Source: a bacterium
Lineage (GTDB): Bacteria; Oederibacteriota; JAJYGY01
NCBI GenBank assembly: GCA_021790555.1
Contig: JAJYGY010000382.1
Location: forward strand, 1-15,444
Length of the DNA: 15,444 nt
Reading direction: 5' to 3'
Shown in pieces: positions 1 through 7,620 of the stretch. The stretch's first letter is position 1. The number at the start of each line of letters is the position of its first letter. The translations under genes and the position numbers were made by a program. Below the pieces are notes generated by a model. It saw only the letters and a program-made list of their open reading frames with translations, was not told the DNA's origin and did not search any database.

Positions 1-608
1 GGGCGGGGCTGCCCATCGGCGAGCCCACCGGCAACATGATCGTGGACATCGGCGGGGGCACGACCGAGGTGGCCGTCATCTCTCTCGGCGGCATCGTCTA
101 CGGCCGCTCCGTGCGCGTGGGCGGCGAGAAGCTGGACGAGGCGGTGGTGCAGTACCTGCGGCGGGCCTACAACGTGCTCATCGGCGAGCGCATGGCCGAG
201 GAGGTGAAGATCGCCCTGGGTTCGGCCTTCCCGCTGAAGGAGGAGCTGAGGATGGAGGTGAAGGGAAGGGACCTGGTGACGGGCCTTCCCCGCACCCTGG
301 AGGTCTCCTCCGAGGAGATCCGCTCGGCCCTGGAGGAGCCCCTGGCCCAGGTGATCGACGCCGTCAAGATGACCCTGGAGAAGACCCCGCCCGAGCTTTC
401 CGCCGACATCGTGGAGCGCGGCATCATGATGGCGGGGGGCACCTCCATGCTGAAGGGGCTGGAACAGCGCCTGCGCGAGGAGACCGGGGTGCCCGTGAAC
501 CTTTCCGAGGACCCGCTGACCGCCGTGGTGATGGGCGCCGGCCGGGTGCTGGACGAGAGCCTGGAAGACCTGAAGAAGGTGGTCATTCCCGAGAAGGAAT
601 ATTTTTAG
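1..608 (+). CDS. mreB: Rod-shape-determining protein MreB (3' part, 5' end outside window)
   Basis: Bacterial actin homologue whose membrane-bound filaments direct lateral wall synthesis. The gene is open at the left edge (first complete codon at 3), so about 201 C-terminal residues of the usual 340-350 are present. The visible part starts in the AGLPIGEPTGNM stretch that precedes the phosphate-2 loop DIGGGTTE. Near the C-terminus is the adenosine-binding motif MAGGTSML, then DPLTAVVMGAGRVLD, where most MreBs have a GTG-type sequence. It ends in a short charged tail (KKVVIPEKEYF). The gene is followed 12 nt later by mreC, the classic mreBCD order. Identity is firm; only the ATPase N-terminal half cannot be judged. 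Confidence 0.97.
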   Translation, partial: AGLPIGEPTGNMIVDIGGGTTEVAVISLGGIVYGRSVRVGGEKLDEAVVQYLRRAYNVLIGERMAEEVKIALGSAFPLKEELRMEVKGRDLVTGLPRTLEVSSEEIRSALEEPLAQVIDAVKMTLEKTPPELSADIVERGIMMAGGTSMLKGLEQRLREETGVPVNLSEDPLTAVVMGAGRVLDESLEDLKKVVIPEKEYF

Positions 609-620
609 TGAGAGCCCGCC

Positions 621-1451
621 TTGTGGCCCTTTCTTAAACGCTGGCGCCGCTGGCTGGGCCTGGCCCTCTCCGGCGCGGTGCTCCTCGTCCTGCTGAAGCT
701 CCCGCCGGGGCTGCGCCGCGGCCTGGCGGATTCCCTCACCCCGCCCCTGGCCATGGTCCTGCGGGCCCCGGCAAGGGTGGCCTCGGCCGGGCGTTCGGCC
801 TGGTTCAGGCTGCTTCAGCTGGGGCGCACCGAGGAGGAGAACCAGCAGCTGCGCCGGCAGGTGATGCTGCTGAGGCTTGAGAACGGCCGCCTTCAGGAGA
901 GCCTGCGGGCCTCGGGCCTGAAGGACAAGGCCGGCATGGACGGGCTTTCGGCCTCGGACCTGATCCCGGCCCGCATCCTGGCCCGGGACCCCAGCAGCTG
1001 GTTCGACTACGTCACCCTGAACAAGGGCAGGGACGAAGGGGTGCGCTGGGGCACGGGGGTGCTTTCCGAGGACGGGGTGGTGGGCAAGGTGGCTTCGGTC
1101 ACGCCCGTCACCTGCAAGGTGGTCCTTCTGGTGGACCCGGCCTGCCGGCTGGCCGTGCGGGACCAGCGCAGCCAGGTCTCCTCCACGCTGGCCGGCGACG
1201 GCAGGAGGGCCTGCCAGCTGCTCTACCTTTCGGGCAGCGACGACGTGCGGCCCGGCGACCTGATCGAGACGGCCGAGGAAGGCACCATCTTTCCCCAGGG
1301 GGTGCCGGTGGGCAGGGTGGCGCGGGTCGAAAAGAAGGAGAACGGCCTGGTGCTGGCGGCCGAGGTGAAGCCCTTCGCCCGGCTGACCCAGCTGGAATCC
1401 CTGTACCTGATCGGCCGGCCCCCCGCGCCGGCGGCCGGGGAGGCGCCATGA
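621..1451 (+). CDS. mreC: Rod-shape-determining protein MreC
   Basis: Periplasmic scaffold that links MreB filaments to PBP2 and RodA. It has 276 residues: a basic N-terminus, one membrane anchor at about 11-27, a coiled coil at about 66-97 (EEENQQLRRQ and following), then the two-barrel MreC domain. Typical motifs are ARDPSSWFDYVTLNKG (about 121-136), FPQGVPVGRV (224-233) and PFARLTQLESLYLI near the end. The start is TTG at 621: in-frame stops at 606 and 609 exclude anything further upstream and no ATG is suitably placed. The Shine-Dalgarno is weak, so translation may be coupled to mreB. It overlaps mreD by 4 nt (ATGA). The tail after residue 266 is Pro/Ala-rich. Confidence 0.95.
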   Translation: MWPFLKRWRRWLGLALSGAVLLVLLKLPPGLRRGLADSLTPPLAMVLRAPARVASAGRSAWFRLLQLGRTEEENQQLRRQVMLLRLENGRLQESLRASGLKDKAGMDGLSASDLIPARILARDPSSWFDYVTLNKGRDEGVRWGTGVLSEDGVVGKVASVTPVTCKVVLLVDPACRLAVRDQRSQVSSTLAGDGRRACQLLYLSGSDDVRPGDLIETAEEGTIFPQGVPVGRVARVEKKENGLVLAAEVKPFARLTQLESLYLIGRPPAPAAGEAP

Positions 1452-1972
1452 CCTTCGGCTTCATCCTGGCGCTTCTGGGGGGTTTCACGGTGCTGCAGGC
1501 CTGCTTTCCGCTGCCCTACCTGCCCGCGGATTTCCTGCTGATGTACGTCATCTTCCTGGGCATGCAGCGCGGGCGGGGCTCGGGGTTCCTGGCCGGCCTG
1601 GCGGGCGGCTTCATGATGGACCTTCTGGCCGGGCCCCGGCTGGGGCTCTTCACCGCGGCCAAGGGCCTCACCGGGGCCCTGGCGGACACCCTGCACCTGG
1701 GGGCCAACCGCGAGGATCCCCGCACCCAGGTGCTGGCCTTCGCCGCGCTGACCCTGGTGCACGACGGCCTGGTGGCCGGGCTGGGCCGCCTGTGGGGGCT
1801 GAACCAGGGCGGCATCCGGCAGGTGGTGGCGGTCTACATCCTGCCCAAATGCCTGCTGCACGCCCTTCTGGCCATCCCCTTCTTCTGGGTCCTGCAAAAG
1901 GTGGTGCGGCGCCGGGTGATCAGGAACAAGCGGGCCCAGGCGCCCCGCATCATCCGCTCCTGGCCGCACTAG
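1448..1972 (+). CDS. mreD: Rod-shape-determining protein MreD
   Basis: Small integral membrane partner of MreC in the elongasome. It has 174 residues, mostly hydrophobic, with about five or six predicted membrane spans (roughly 3-20, 27-40, 46-62, 94-112 and 125-152). The family signature, a Gly-rich helix with a membrane Asp followed by a short loop, is visible as GFMMDLLAGPRLGLF (54-68). A very basic C-terminal tail (about 151-170) fits positive-inside topology. Its ATG lies inside the mreC stop (ATGA overlap), with GGGGAGG a few bases upstream as ribosome binding site. The family is poorly conserved, so the call rests on motif, topology and position in mreBCD together. Confidence 0.92.
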   Translation: MTFGFILALLGGFTVLQACFPLPYLPADFLLMYVIFLGMQRGRGSGFLAGLAGGFMMDLLAGPRLGLFTAAKGLTGALADTLHLGANREDPRTQVLAFAALTLVHDGLVAGLGRLWGLNQGGIRQVVAVYILPKCLLHALLAIPFFWVLQKVVRRRVIRNKRAQAPRIIRSWPH

Positions 1973-2050
1973 CGGCCCGGGGGACGACGCGTTTGGGCCG
2001 GACCCGCGGATGGGACGCGAAAAAGCCCCCTGGAAGTCCGCGCGAGGTGC

Positions 2051-3847
2051 ATGGTGGTTTGGGAAAACCTGGCTCCCAGGAAACTGGAGCGGCATTATCG
2101 GCGGCTGACGTGGCTGGCGGGGGCACTGGCCGTGGTCTTCGGCGTGCTTTGGGCGCGCCTCTTCTGGATGCAGGTGCTGAAGGGCCCCTATTACCTGGCC
2201 CTTTCGCAGGGCAACAGCATCCGCATCGTGCCCCAGAGGGCGCCGCGCGGGCTGATCCTGGACAGGAACCTGAACGTGCTGGTGGAGAACGCCCCCAGCC
2301 TTTCGGTGGGCCTGACCCCCGAGCCCCTGCTGAAGCACCCCGAGGCCGCCGAGCAGGTCATCGGCCTGCTGGCCTCGCTGCTGAAGGTGGACGCCCAGAC
2401 CATCCGCAAGAAGTTCGAGGAACAGGCCTCCCGGCCCTTCGAACCCGTGGTGCTGGCCACCGACGTGGACCGGAGCCTGGTGGCCAGGATCGAGGAGCTG
2501 CGGGACCGGCTTCCCGGCGTGGCCATTTTGGCGGATTCCAAGCGCGAATACCCGGGTTCCCCCGACGCCGTGCTGGCGCCCCACGAGCTGGGATACGTCG
2601 GGGAGATCACCGACGCCGAGCTGAATTCGCTTTCGGCGCGCGGCTACCGGCCGGGCGACCTGGTGGGCCAGGCCGGCCTGGAGAAGGTCTACGACGGCGA
2701 CCTGAAGGGCGACGACGGGGGCCTGCAGATCCGCGTGGATTCGGAGGGCCGCCAGCTGGGCGTGCTCTACCAGCTGAAGCCCATCCCCGGGAACAACCTG
2801 GTGCTGACGCTGGACGCCCGACTGCAGCGCGCCGCCCAGCAGGCCATGGCGGGCCTGTCCGGCGCGGTGGTGGCCATGGACCCGCGCGACGGCGAGATCC
2901 TGGCCATGGTCAGCGAGCCGGAATTCGACCCCGGCCTTTTCGCCGGCCGGGTCTCGGAGAGGGCCTGGCGCGACCTGGTCGACGACGACCGCTATCCCAT
3001 GGAAAACCGGGCGGTGTGCGGGCTCTACCCACCCGGGTCGGTCTTCAAGATCGTGACGGCCGCGGCCGGCCTCGAGACGGGAAGCATCACCCCGGACACG
3101 GTGTTCAACTGCCAGGGAATCTTCTGGATCTCCACCTGGCCCTACCGCTGCTGGAAGGAGACGGGGCACGGCGACATCAGCCTGCACCGGGCCATCGTCG
3201 AATCCTGCGACATCTACTTCTACCACGTGGGGTTGAAGACCAAGGTCGAGGCGCTCAGCCGCTACGCCCGCCAGTTCGGCCTGGGCGCGCCCACCGGCGT
3301 GGACCTCCCGGACGAGGCCGCCGGCCTGGTGCCGGACGCGGAATGGAAGGAAAGGACCCAGCACATCCCCTGGTTTCCGGGAAACACGGTGATGATGTCC
3401 ATCGGCCAGGGCTACCTGCTGGCCACGCCCCTGCAGCTGGCCCAGATGACCGCCGCGGTGGCCAACGGGGGCTACCTCTACCGGCCCCACCTGGTGCGCA
3501 GGATCACGGATCCGCAGGGCCACGTGCTGGAGACGGTCAAGCCGGACCTTGAAAGGAAAGTGGGCGTCAGCGACGCCACCCTGCGCATCATCCAGGAGGG
3601 CCTGGTGGACGCGGTCAACGCCCCCGGCGGCACGGGCTGGCGGGCCCGGGTGCCCGGGGTGGTGGTGGCCGGCAAGACCGGCACCGCCCAGAACCCGCAC
3701 GGCGAGGACCACGCCAATTTCGTGGGCTACGCGCCCGCCGAGAACCCCCAGATCGTGGTGGCGGTGGTGGTGGAGAACGGCGGCGAAGGCGGCCTGACCG
3801 CCGCGCCCGTGGCCCAGAAGGTTTTCGCGGCCTATTTCGGGAAGTGA
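2051..3847 (+). CDS. mrdA: Penicillin-binding protein 2, peptidoglycan D,D-transpeptidase
   Basis: Class B PBP that cross-links new peptidoglycan during elongation with RodA. It has 598 residues: a basic cytoplasmic N-terminus, a membrane anchor at about 20-40, a dimerisation/pedestal domain at about 55-225 (with PQRAPRGLILDRN at 61-73), then the transpeptidase domain. The catalytic motifs are complete: nucleophile SxxK at Ser330-Lys333 (PPGSVFK), SxD at 385-387 (SCD, as usual in PBP2) and KTG at 542-544 (VAGKTGTAQ). ATG 2051 has GAGG at 2044-2047, close to the start. The gene sits 78 nt after mreD and 3 nt before rodA. The 78-nt gap shows no clear promoter or terminator, so co-transcription with mreBCD is likely. 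Confidence 0.97.
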   Translation: MVVWENLAPRKLERHYRRLTWLAGALAVVFGVLWARLFWMQVLKGPYYLALSQGNSIRIVPQRAPRGLILDRNLNVLVENAPSLSVGLTPEPLLKHPEAAEQVIGLLASLLKVDAQTIRKKFEEQASRPFEPVVLATDVDRSLVARIEELRDRLPGVAILADSKREYPGSPDAVLAPHELGYVGEITDAELNSLSARGYRPGDLVGQAGLEKVYDGDLKGDDGGLQIRVDSEGRQLGVLYQLKPIPGNNLVLTLDARLQRAAQQAMAGLSGAVVAMDPRDGEILAMVSEPEFDPGLFAGRVSERAWRDLVDDDRYPMENRAVCGLYPPGSVFKIVTAAAGLETGSITPDTVFNCQGIFWISTWPYRCWKETGHGDISLHRAIVESCDIYFYHVGLKTKVEALSRYARQFGLGAPTGVDLPDEAAGLVPDAEWKERTQHIPWFPGNTVMMSIGQGYLLATPLQLAQMTAAVANGGYLYRPHLVRRITDPQGHVLETVKPDLERKVGVSDATLRIIQEGLVDAVNAPGGTGWRARVPGVVVAGKTGTAQNPHGEDHANFVGYAPAENPQIVVAVVVENGGEGGLTAAPVAQKVFAAYFGK

Positions 3848-3850
3848 AGG

Positions 3851-4942
3851 ATGAAGATCCCCCTGGCCTGGAAAAAACTCGACTTCACCCTCTTCGGCCT
3901 GACCATGGTCCTGGCCGTGATGGGGGTGGTGCTGGTGTATTCGGCCGCCTACCACCGCGGGGCCTTCCCCCTGCTGGCCTTCAAGCAGCTGGGCTGGGTG
4001 CTGGTGGGGCTGGTGGCGCTTTCCTTCTTCTACATCATCGACTACCAGGCGCTCCTCAACGCGGCCTACCCCCTCTATTGGCTGATGGGGGGGCTGCTGC
4101 TGGTGGTGCTGGCCTTCGGGCATTCCAGCCGGGGTTCGCAGCGCTGGATCAACCTGGGGCTGTTCCACTTCCAGCCCTCGGAGATGGCCAAGCTGGTGGT
4201 CATCCTCTCGCTGTGCCGGTGGATCATCGACCATCCCCGGGAAATCCGCGGCTTCCTCGGGCTGGTGCCCATCTTCCTGGTGGCCCTCCTCCCCATGATC
4301 CTGATCATCCGCCAGCCGGACCTGGGCACGGCCCTGGTGATCCTGCCCATCGCCTTCACGCTGATGTTCGTCGGGGGCGCCCGTGCCTGGCACCTCCTGG
4401 TGGTGCTGGCGGGCATGGCCCTCAGCGCCCCCCTGGCCTGGCACTTCCTCAAGGACTACCAGCGCCGGCGCCTGCTCACCTTTTTAAACCCCCAGAGCGA
4501 CGCCCTGGGGGCGGGCTACAACCTCATCCAGAGCAAGATCGCCATCGGCTCGGGCGGCCTGTGGGGGGCCGGATTCCTGAAAGGGACCCAGAGCCAGCTG
4601 AACTTCATCCCCATGCACCATACCGACTTCATCTTTTCCGTGCTGGGCGAGGAATGGGGCCTGGCCGGCTGCAGCCTGGTGCTGCTGCTCTACCTTCTCC
4701 TGCTCCTGCAATGCGTCAAGATCGCCATCCAGGCGAAAGACCTTCCCGGAACGCTCTTAAGCAGCGGCATCATCGCCCTGCTGGCGGCGCACATCGTCAT
4801 CAACGTGGGGATGACCGTGGGCCTGCTGCCGGTGACCGGTTTGACACTCCCCCTGCTCTCTTATGGAGGCTCTTCGATCCTTCTGAACATGATCTGCATC
4901 GGAATCCTGCTGAACGTCAGGCGCGAAAGCGCCGGCTATTGA
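3851..4942 (+). CDS. rodA: Rod-shape SEDS peptidoglycan glycosyltransferase RodA
   Basis: SEDS-family polymerase that extends glycan strands from lipid II with its partner PBP2. It has 363 residues and about ten hydrophobic segments. Family motifs are QRWINLGLFHFQPSEMAK (97-114), RQPDLGTALV (154-163), AGYNLIQSKIAIGSGG (221-236) and, near the end, VTGLTLPLLSYGGSS (328-342). The catalytic Asp expected in the large extracellular loop is Asp259 (HHTDFIFSVLGEE). ATG 3851 follows the mrdA stop by 3 nt, with a purine-rich GAAGTGAAGG stretch spanning that stop as the likely ribosome binding site. The adjacent mrdA-rodA pair is the standard arrangement for this complex. I chose RodA over FtsW because of this context. 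Confidence 0.96.
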   Translation: MKIPLAWKKLDFTLFGLTMVLAVMGVVLVYSAAYHRGAFPLLAFKQLGWVLVGLVALSFFYIIDYQALLNAAYPLYWLMGGLLLVVLAFGHSSRGSQRWINLGLFHFQPSEMAKLVVILSLCRWIIDHPREIRGFLGLVPIFLVALLPMILIIRQPDLGTALVILPIAFTLMFVGGARAWHLLVVLAGMALSAPLAWHFLKDYQRRRLLTFLNPQSDALGAGYNLIQSKIAIGSGGLWGAGFLKGTQSQLNFIPMHHTDFIFSVLGEEWGLAGCSLVLLLYLLLLLQCVKIAIQAKDLPGTLLSSGIIALLAAHIVINVGMTVGLLPVTGLTLPLLSYGGSSILLNMICIGILLNVRRESAGY

Positions 4943-4986
4943 ATGACGGAGGCCGGCGCAAGCCGCGCGGCTTCCCGCCAAGAATG

Positions 4987-5010
4987 ATCCGGGCCCCCCA
5001 GGGCCCGGAT
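4987..5010 (+). promoter_or_regulatory. Perfect stem-loop upstream of the rng ribosome binding site
   Basis: ATCCGGGCCC (4987-4996), loop CCCA (4997-5000), then the exact complement GGGCCCGGAT (5001-5010). It ends 6 nt before the AAGGAG Shine-Dalgarno (5017-5022) of rng. No T run follows, so it is not an intrinsic terminator. RNase E genes are known to be autoregulated through structured 5' leaders; a similar role here is inference. A second dyad, AAGCCGCGCGGCTT (4960-4973), lies just upstream. Confidence 0.5.
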
Positions 5011-5027
5011 CCCCTCAAGGAGTAAGA

Positions 5028-6719
5028 ATGAAAAAGGAGATCATCATCAACGCCGAGGAGGACGAAACCCGGGCGGCCGTGCTGGAGGACCATCAGCTGG
5101 TCGAACTGATGGTGGAGCGCTCGGCCGAGCAGAGCATCGTGGGCAACTGCTACAAGGGCCGGGTGGCCAGCATCCTGCCGGGCATGCAGGCGGCTTTTGT
5201 CGACATCGGCCTGGAAAAGGCCGGCTTCCTGCACGTGGACGACGTGCTCTACGACCTGGTCAGCGACCAGGACCAGGGCGGAGAGGCCCAGGGCGGCAAG
5301 GGCGGCAAGAATCCCTCGGCCGACGAGGAGGCCGCCTGGGCCGAGTTCGTGGCCGAAGGCGGGGCGGGAGCCGGTTCACCCGAGGCCGACGACCTGGAGG
5401 AGGAGGAGGACGAGGACGAGGGCCTGGAGGCCGAGGCCAAGCAGGAGCAGCAGCGCCGCCGCGACATGCGCAACCGCTTCCGCGGCAGGCGCCCCGGCAT
5501 CCAGGACCTGCTGAAGCGCGGCCAGGAGATCCTGGTGCAGGTGGCCAAGGACCCCATCAGCACCAAGGGCCCCCGCCTGACCACCCGGGTCTCCATCGCC
5601 GGGCGCTGCCTGGTGCTGATGCCGCTTTCCAACAACGTGGGGGTCTCGCGCCGCATCGAGGACTCGGAACGTGGCCGGATGAAGTCCATCGGCCGCCGCA
5701 TCAAGCCGCCCGGGGTGGGGCTGATCGTGCGCACCCTGGGTTCGGGCGAGGGCGAGGAGGAGATGCGCTTCGAGGTGGCGGCCCTGATGAAGCGCTGGCT
5801 GCGCATCAAGAAGGGCTTCGAGACCCTGCCCACGGGTTCGCTGCTCTACAAGGAGGAGGGCCTCACCGACCGCATCCTGCGCGAGATGCTGTCGAAGGAG
5901 GTCAGCCGGGTGGTGATCGACCATCCCGACCAGTTCAAGAACATCCAGGAGTACGTCGAGAGCTTCGGCCTGGGCAAGGACGTGAAGGTGGTGCACTACG
6001 GTGAAAAGGCCCCCATCTTCGACCAGTACAACCTGGAAAAGGACATCGACAAGGCCCTGCGCGAGAAGGTGTGGCTGCGGTCGGGCGGCTACCTGGTCAT
6101 CCAGCAGACCGAGGCCCTGACGGTGGTGGACGTCAACACCGGCAAGTTCACGGGCAAGAAGAGCCAGGATGAAACCATTTTCCGCACCAACCTGGAGGCC
6201 GCCATGGAGGTGGCGCGGCAGCTGAGGCTGCGCGACATCGGCGGAATCATCGTCATCGACTTCATCGACATGGAGATCGAGGACCACAAGGAGAAGGTCT
6301 ACCTGGCCCTGGCCGAGGCCATCAAGAAGGACAAGGCCAAGACCAACATCCTGCAGCTGACCGACCTGGGGCTGATCGAAATGACCCGCAAGAGGGTCAA
6401 GCAGAGCCTGGTGAAGGGCCTTTGCCAGCCCTGCCCCTACTGCGGCGGCAGGGGCATCATCCTTTCGGAGCTGACCATGGCCCTGAAGGTGCTGCGCATG
6501 CTGAAGCGGCTGGCCGTGCAGTCGCAGGAGAAGAACCTGCTGGTGCTGGCCCACCCGGCCATCGCCTTCTACCTGGCGGAGGACAACGGGCGCCGGGTGC
6601 GGCAGGTGGAGCAGGACTACGGCATCAAGATCCAGGTTCAGGACGACTACCACATGCACCGCGAGGACGTGAAGATCCTTTCGGGCAAGTCCATGGCGGA
6701 GCTGAAGCTGCCGGAATAG
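5028..6719 (+). CDS. rng: Ribonuclease E/G family endoribonuclease
   Basis: Endoribonuclease that cuts AU-rich single-stranded RNA in rRNA maturation and mRNA decay. It has 563 residues. The S1 domain starts at about 38 (NCYKGRVASILPGMQAAFVD). The DNase I-like catalytic domain carries the expected Mg-binding aspartates in TVVDVNTG (Asp368) and IIVIDFIDM (Asp411). The Zn-link is CPYC (469-472) within CQPCPYCGGRG. E. coli RNase G has 489 residues; most of the excess is an insertion in the S1 domain at about 80-145 containing an acidic run (DDLEEEEDEDEG) followed by an Arg-rich stretch. There is no long RNase E-type degradosome tail, so RNase G-like is the better name. AAGGAG at 5017-5022 supports ATG 5028. 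In many bacteria rng follows mre genes or precedes rplU; here it does both. Confidence 0.95.
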   Translation: MKKEIIINAEEDETRAAVLEDHQLVELMVERSAEQSIVGNCYKGRVASILPGMQAAFVDIGLEKAGFLHVDDVLYDLVSDQDQGGEAQGGKGGKNPSADEEAAWAEFVAEGGAGAGSPEADDLEEEEDEDEGLEAEAKQEQQRRRDMRNRFRGRRPGIQDLLKRGQEILVQVAKDPISTKGPRLTTRVSIAGRCLVLMPLSNNVGVSRRIEDSERGRMKSIGRRIKPPGVGLIVRTLGSGEGEEEMRFEVAALMKRWLRIKKGFETLPTGSLLYKEEGLTDRILREMLSKEVSRVVIDHPDQFKNIQEYVESFGLGKDVKVVHYGEKAPIFDQYNLEKDIDKALREKVWLRSGGYLVIQQTEALTVVDVNTGKFTGKKSQDETIFRTNLEAAMEVARQLRLRDIGGIIVIDFIDMEIEDHKEKVYLALAEAIKKDKAKTNILQLTDLGLIEMTRKRVKQSLVKGLCQPCPYCGGRGIILSELTMALKVLRMLKRLAVQSQEKNLLVLAHPAIAFYLAEDNGRRVRQVEQDYGIKIQVQDDYHMHREDVKILSGKSMAELKLPE

Positions 6720-6731
6720 GCCATAACTTTC

Positions 6732-6761
6732 TTGACGTTTCGAAGGCGGGCGGTTTAGAAT
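6732..6761 (+). promoter_or_regulatory. Sigma70-type promoter for rplU-rpmA
   Basis: The -35 box TTGACG (6732-6737) and -10 box TAGAAT (6756-6761) are separated by 18 bp, one base off consensus in each hexamer. It lies 12 nt after the rng stop and about 70 nt before rplU. Transcription should start near 6768, which gives a leader of about 70 nt. Confidence 0.7.
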
Positions 6762-6776
6762 GCCGCCTCGCTTTCG

Positions 6777-6810
6777 GGCCCGGGCCTCCGCCGAGCGCTT
6801 TGGCCGGGCC
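6777..6810 (+). promoter_or_regulatory. Possible leader hairpin of rplU mRNA
   Basis: GGCCCGG (6777-6783) can pair with CCGGGCC (6804-6810) across a 20-nt loop, inside the predicted rplU leader and upstream of the GGAAGGAG Shine-Dalgarno (6825-6832). Ribosomal-protein leaders often bind their own product. I see no match to a known L21 leader, and in such GC-rich DNA a 7-bp pairing could be chance. Confidence 0.3.
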
Positions 6811-6839
6811 ATCATTCGCTGTGGGGAAGGAGCGCAAGC

Positions 6840-7151
6840 ATGTACGCCATCATCGAAACCGGGGGCAAGCAGTACCGCGTTTCCGAAAACGAAATCCTCA
6901 CGGTGGAGAAGCTGGAGGCCCAGGCGGGCAGCCAGATTTCCATCGAAAAGGTGCTTCTGATCGCGGACGGGGACAAGCTCAACTTCGGCAAGCCGTTGGT
7001 GCCGGGGGCCCGCGTGGAGGCCAAGGTTCTGGAACAGGACCGCGGGCGCAAGATCCGCGTGTTCCGCTTCAAGAAGCGCAAGGGCTACCGCAAGACCATC
7101 GGGCACCGCCAGTACCTGACGCGCATCCAGATCACCAAGATCGCGGCTTAA
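6840..7151 (+). CDS. rplU: 50S ribosomal protein L21
   Basis: Large-subunit protein that binds 23S rRNA. It has 103 residues, the normal bacterial length. It opens with MYAIIETGGKQYRVSE, typical of L21, and ends with the family signature KKRKGYRKTIGHRQYLT (75-91). ATG 6840 has a strong GGAAGGAG 7 nt upstream. It is the first gene of an rplU-rpmA unit with its own promoter and terminator. No ysxB/prp gene lies between rplU and rpmA, unlike in Firmicutes, which agrees with the uncleaved-type N-terminus of L27. Confidence 0.98.
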   Translation: MYAIIETGGKQYRVSENEILTVEKLEAQAGSQISIEKVLLIADGDKLNFGKPLVPGARVEAKVLEQDRGRKIRVFRFKKRKGYRKTIGHRQYLTRIQITKIAA

Positions 7152-7162
7152 GGCAAATCCCG

Positions 7163-7190
7163 GGCCGGGGGGCCCTGGGCCCGCCCGGCC
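7163..7190 (+). promoter_or_regulatory. Stem-loop between rplU and rpmA
   Basis: GGCCGGG (7163-7169) pairs with CCCGGCC (7184-7190), with further partial G-C pairing inside. It ends 10 nt before the AAGGAGGT Shine-Dalgarno of rpmA and has no T run. It may protect or tune the message between the two genes. Strong GC content makes chance pairing plausible. Confidence 0.35.
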
Positions 7191-7214
7191 GGACAAGGAC
7201 AAGGAGGTTTCACC

Positions 7215-7475
7215 ATGGCAACCAGCAAATCCGGCGGCTCCTCGAAAAACGGCCGCAACAGCCCGGGCCAGCGGCTGGGCTGCAAGGCCTTCGGCGGCGA
7301 AGTGGTCACCGCGGGCTCCATCCTCGTGCGGCAGCACGGCACGGTCTTCAAGCCCGGCCTGAACGTGGGGCTGGCCAAGGACCACAGCCTTTTCGCCAAA
7401 ATCACCGGCAAGGTGCGCTTCGAGGGCAGCCAGCCCGGCCGCCGCAAGATCTCGGTGGTGCCGGTCGCCGCCTGA
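7215..7475 (+). CDS. rpmA: 50S ribosomal protein L27
   Basis: Large-subunit protein whose N-terminal arm reaches the peptidyl transferase centre. It has 86 residues and starts MATSKSGGSSKNGRNSPGQR, directly matching the mature L27 N-terminus, with no Firmicutes-type cleavable extension. The family core FGGEVVTAGSILVRQHGTVF is present, followed by GLAKDHSLFA. ATG 7215 lies behind AAGGAGGT (7201-7208), the best Shine-Dalgarno in the window, which suits a highly made protein. It is followed by a strong terminator. Confidence 0.98.
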   Translation: MATSKSGGSSKNGRNSPGQRLGCKAFGGEVVTAGSILVRQHGTVFKPGLNVGLAKDHSLFAKITGKVRFEGSQPGRRKISVVPVAA

Positions 7476-7507
7476 CCGCCGGCCCGGCCGGAATCGCCGT
7501 CTTCTGG

Positions 7508-7540
7508 AAAACCCTTCCGCGCGCCGGAAGGGTTTTTTGT
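7508..7540 (+). terminator. Intrinsic terminator after rpmA
   Basis: A 12-bp stem (7508-7519 with 7525-7536, core ACCCTTCC/GGAAGGGT), a 5-nt CGCGC loop, and a T run at 7533-7538 followed by GTTTTC. It lies 32 nt after the rpmA stop and should close the rplU-rpmA transcript, separating it from obgE. Confidence 0.9.
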
Positions 7541-7569
7541 TTTCAGGCCCCCCGGCGCGGGGGGACAAT
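7541..7569 (+). promoter_or_regulatory. Weak candidate promoter for obgE-pyrD
   Basis: GACAAT (7564-7569) matches four of six -10 positions, and TTTCAG (7541-7546) lies 17 bp upstream as a poor -35. It is proposed mainly because the terminator just upstream means obgE needs a promoter or read-through. Confidence 0.25.
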
Positions 7570-7570
7570 G

Positions 7571-7594
7571 GGAAGGCCCCCGCGGGGGCCTTCC
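7571..7594 (+). repeat. Perfect 24-bp palindrome upstream of obgE
   Basis: The stretch is its own exact reverse complement (12-bp half-site GGAAGGCCCCCG). As RNA it would form a 10-bp stem with a CGCG loop. It ends 26 nt before the obgE ATG, has no T run, and stands only 30 nt after the rpmA terminator. It could be a leader hairpin of obgE mRNA or a protein-binding site. Confidence 0.6.
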
Positions 7595-7620
7595 GTCACG
7601 GAAACGGGGTGGGAATCCAC

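Noticed and set aside
1223..4444. 1073-codon antisense open frame across mreC to rodA
   Set aside because: High GC with strong third-position bias leaves antisense frames open. The translation is His/Gln/Gly-rich low complexity and lies over five-gene conserved coding sequence.
7537..7620. Upstream extension of obgE to 7537
   Set aside because: It would start in the T run of the rpmA terminator and adds 28 residues not found in the family; MAFIDQAEIQVRGG at 7621 is the family N-terminus.
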